A DNA stretch of 46,488 bases from the NCBI RefSeq assembly GCF_021532375.1, contig NZ_JAKGAP010000057.1:1-46488 (forward strand). Direction: 5' to 3'. Positions 44,014 to 46,488 of the stretch are shown here, in pieces (the stretch's first letter is position 1; every line of letters begins with the position of its first letter). The translations under genes were made by a program, and so were the position numbers. Source of the DNA: Paenibacillus alkaliterrae (GTDB lineage: Bacteria; Bacillota; Bacilli; Paenibacillales; Paenibacillaceae). Under the pieces are notes generated by a model. That model was not told the DNA's origin. It was given only the letters and a program-made list of their open reading frames with translations, and searched no databases.

Positions 44014-44490
44014 ATGAACGATAAGCAAATCATTCTGACTCAAGAAGGGCTGCGAAAGCTCGAAGACGAATTAGAGAACTTGAAGTCGGTCAAGCGTCGT
44101 GAAGTGGCGGAGCGAATTAAAGTAGCAATCGGCTATGGTGATATTAGCGAAAACTCGGAGTACGAGGATGCGAAGAACGAGCAAGCCTTTATTGAAGGAC
44201 GTATTATTACCCTTGAGAAAATGCTGCGCAACGCGCGCATTATAAATAACGATGATATCGACATCGACACCGTAAGCATTGGTTCTATCGTAACCGTTGA
44301 AGATCTGGAGTTCGGCGATACGATGGAATATTCGATTGTCGGCACGGCTGAATCCGACCCGTTGCAGAACAAAATTTCGAACGAAAGCCCGGTCGGCAAA
44401 GCGATTTTGGGCAAGAAAAAAGGAACGGTAGTTGAAGTTAGCGTACCTGTCGGCATCATCCAATATAAAATTCTCGACATCAAAAAATAA
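44014..44490 (+). CDS. greA: Transcription elongation factor GreA
   Basis: Rescues backtracked RNA polymerase by stimulating cleavage of the transcript 3' end. 158 residues, standard. The N-terminal coiled coil (residues 1-75) carries the acidic tip in [19 protein letters not shown]; the C-terminal FKBP-like domain includes [11 protein letters not shown] and [20 protein letters not shown] precedes ATG 44014 by about 13 bases. Own promoter and terminator. Confidence 0.97.
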   Translation: MNDKQIILTQEGLRKLEDELENLKSVKRREVAERIKVAIGYGDISENSEYEDAKNEQAFIEGRIITLEKMLRNARIINNDDIDIDTVSIGSIVTVEDLEFGDTMEYSIVGTAESDPLQNKISNESPVGKAILGKKKGTVVEVSVPVGIIQYKILDIKK

Positions 44491-44512
44491 GGTTTGCTAA
44501 AATGCGGATCGG

Positions 44513-44537
44513 AAAGCTTCCTTGAGGGAAGCTTTTT
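44513..44537 (+). terminator. Terminator of greA
   Basis: AAAGCTTCC (44513-44521) pairs with GGAAGCTTT (44527-44535) around a short loop, then TT. Confidence 0.75.
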
Positions 44538-44546
44538 GAACGTTAG

Positions 44547-46106
<1,560 letters not shown>

Positions 46107-46117
46107 GGAATTAAAGA

Positions 46118-46158
46118 AAAGAACCGCTAGGCTACTGCTGCCCAGCGGTTCTTTGTCT
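46118..46158 (+). terminator. Terminator of lysS
   Basis: AAAGAACCGCT (46118-46128) and AGCGGTTCTTT (46144-46154) form a perfect 11-bp stem. Confidence 0.85.
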
Positions 46159-46335
46159 GTTTTAATGATTTATTAGAATCCTTTGTCAAAATAGAACTAA
46201 ACTAACATGCTTCACACGATAACGATCGATAAGCCTATTAGCGAAATCGTAGAGCTTATTTTTTTCTTCTTACTATAGAAGCAACGAGTAGATTATAGTC
46301 AAAAAAACTTATCTTCAATTTTTCAAAAAAAATGC

Positions 46336-46365
46336 TTGCAATCGTATAGGCAGACGTGATATATT
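46336..46365 (+). promoter_or_regulatory. Promoter of an rRNA operon
   Basis: TTGCAA (46336-46341) and TATATT (46360-46365), 18 bp apart, after an A/T-rich stretch (46305-46330) resembling an UP element. TATTAT at 46362 would give 20 bp. The stretch 46159-46300 shows no gene. Confidence 0.65.
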
Positions 46366-46410
46366 ATCTAGGTCGCCGCTGAGACATAAGGCTGACACGA
46401 AAGAAAAGAT

Positions 46411-46488
46411 TGCTCTTTGAAAACTGAACAACGAGTGAAACTGCCCTTGCAATCCTAACGGATTGTGAGAAAAGCGATAAAAAAGTAA
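46411..46488 (+). other. rRNA operon leader with boxA antitermination signal
   Basis: TGCTCTTTGAAAACTGAACA at 46411-46430 is the boxA region typical of Bacillales rrn leaders. The window ends before a 16S rRNA start is reached; no 16S sequence is visible. Confidence 0.8.

Overview
The window comes from a spore-forming Gram-positive bacterium of the order Bacillales, most likely a Paenibacillus or close relative (Paenibacillaceae). Many sporulation genes are present (fin, spoVT, a spoVB-like gene, yabP, yabQ, spoIIE). The gene order pth-fin-mfd-spoVT-(spoVB-like)-yabN-rqcP-yabP-yabQ-divIC-yabR-spoIIE-yabS-yabT-tilS-hpt-ftsH-coaX-hslO-cysK-pabB-pabA-pabC-folP-folB-folK-yazB-dus-lysS is the classical Bacillus chromosomal backbone near the replication origin. 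Ribosome-binding sites are strong AGGAGG types and nearly every gene lies on the + strand. The species was not identified by any search.

Layout. Positions 1-90 are the 3' end of a group II intron (domains V and VI) lying just upstream of pth. Positions 165-5774 hold translation, repair and secretion genes (pth, fin, mfd, a PrsA-like foldase lipoprotein). Positions 6030-11110 carry a complete urea ABC transporter operon, urtABCDE, behind a near-consensus sigma-A promoter flanked by two GlnR/TnrA-type boxes; it is inserted into the conserved backbone. Positions 11110-13120 are the accessory part: a decayed phosphotransferase-like gene on the - strand, a perfect 20-bp-arm hairpin, a 51-bp-period repeat array, and an SPFH-protein/ribbon-helix-helix gene pair. 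Positions 13534-21106 hold spoVT, a spoVB-like flippase gene with an odd basic insertion, a cluster of consecutive hairpins, yabN (methylase-MazG), hbs (HU), rqcP, yabP, yabQ, divIC and yabR.

Positions 21164-29909 run spoIIE, yabS, yabT, tilS, hpt and ftsH. Positions 30213-33722 are the de novo NAD operon nadABC, coupled to coaX, hslO and a degenerate parvulin gene. Positions 36469-43711 hold cysK and a complete p-aminobenzoate/folate cluster (pabB, pabA, pabC, folP, folB, folK), then yazB and dus. Positions 44014-46106 are greA and lysS. The window ends inside the leader of an rRNA operon (promoter and boxA), just before a 16S rRNA gene would be expected.

Functional themes: urea uptake that appears to be nitrogen-regulated; NAD, CoA and folate cofactor supply; tRNA and translation quality control; and sporulation. 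No CRISPR array, tRNA gene, prophage or complete transposon was seen. The least explained parts are the repeat/hairpin elements between urtE and the SPFH gene, the related 51-bp-period repeat near 23.87 kb, the hairpin cluster at 16.13-16.32 kb, and the SPFH/RHH pair. I found no clear new defence or biosynthetic system.
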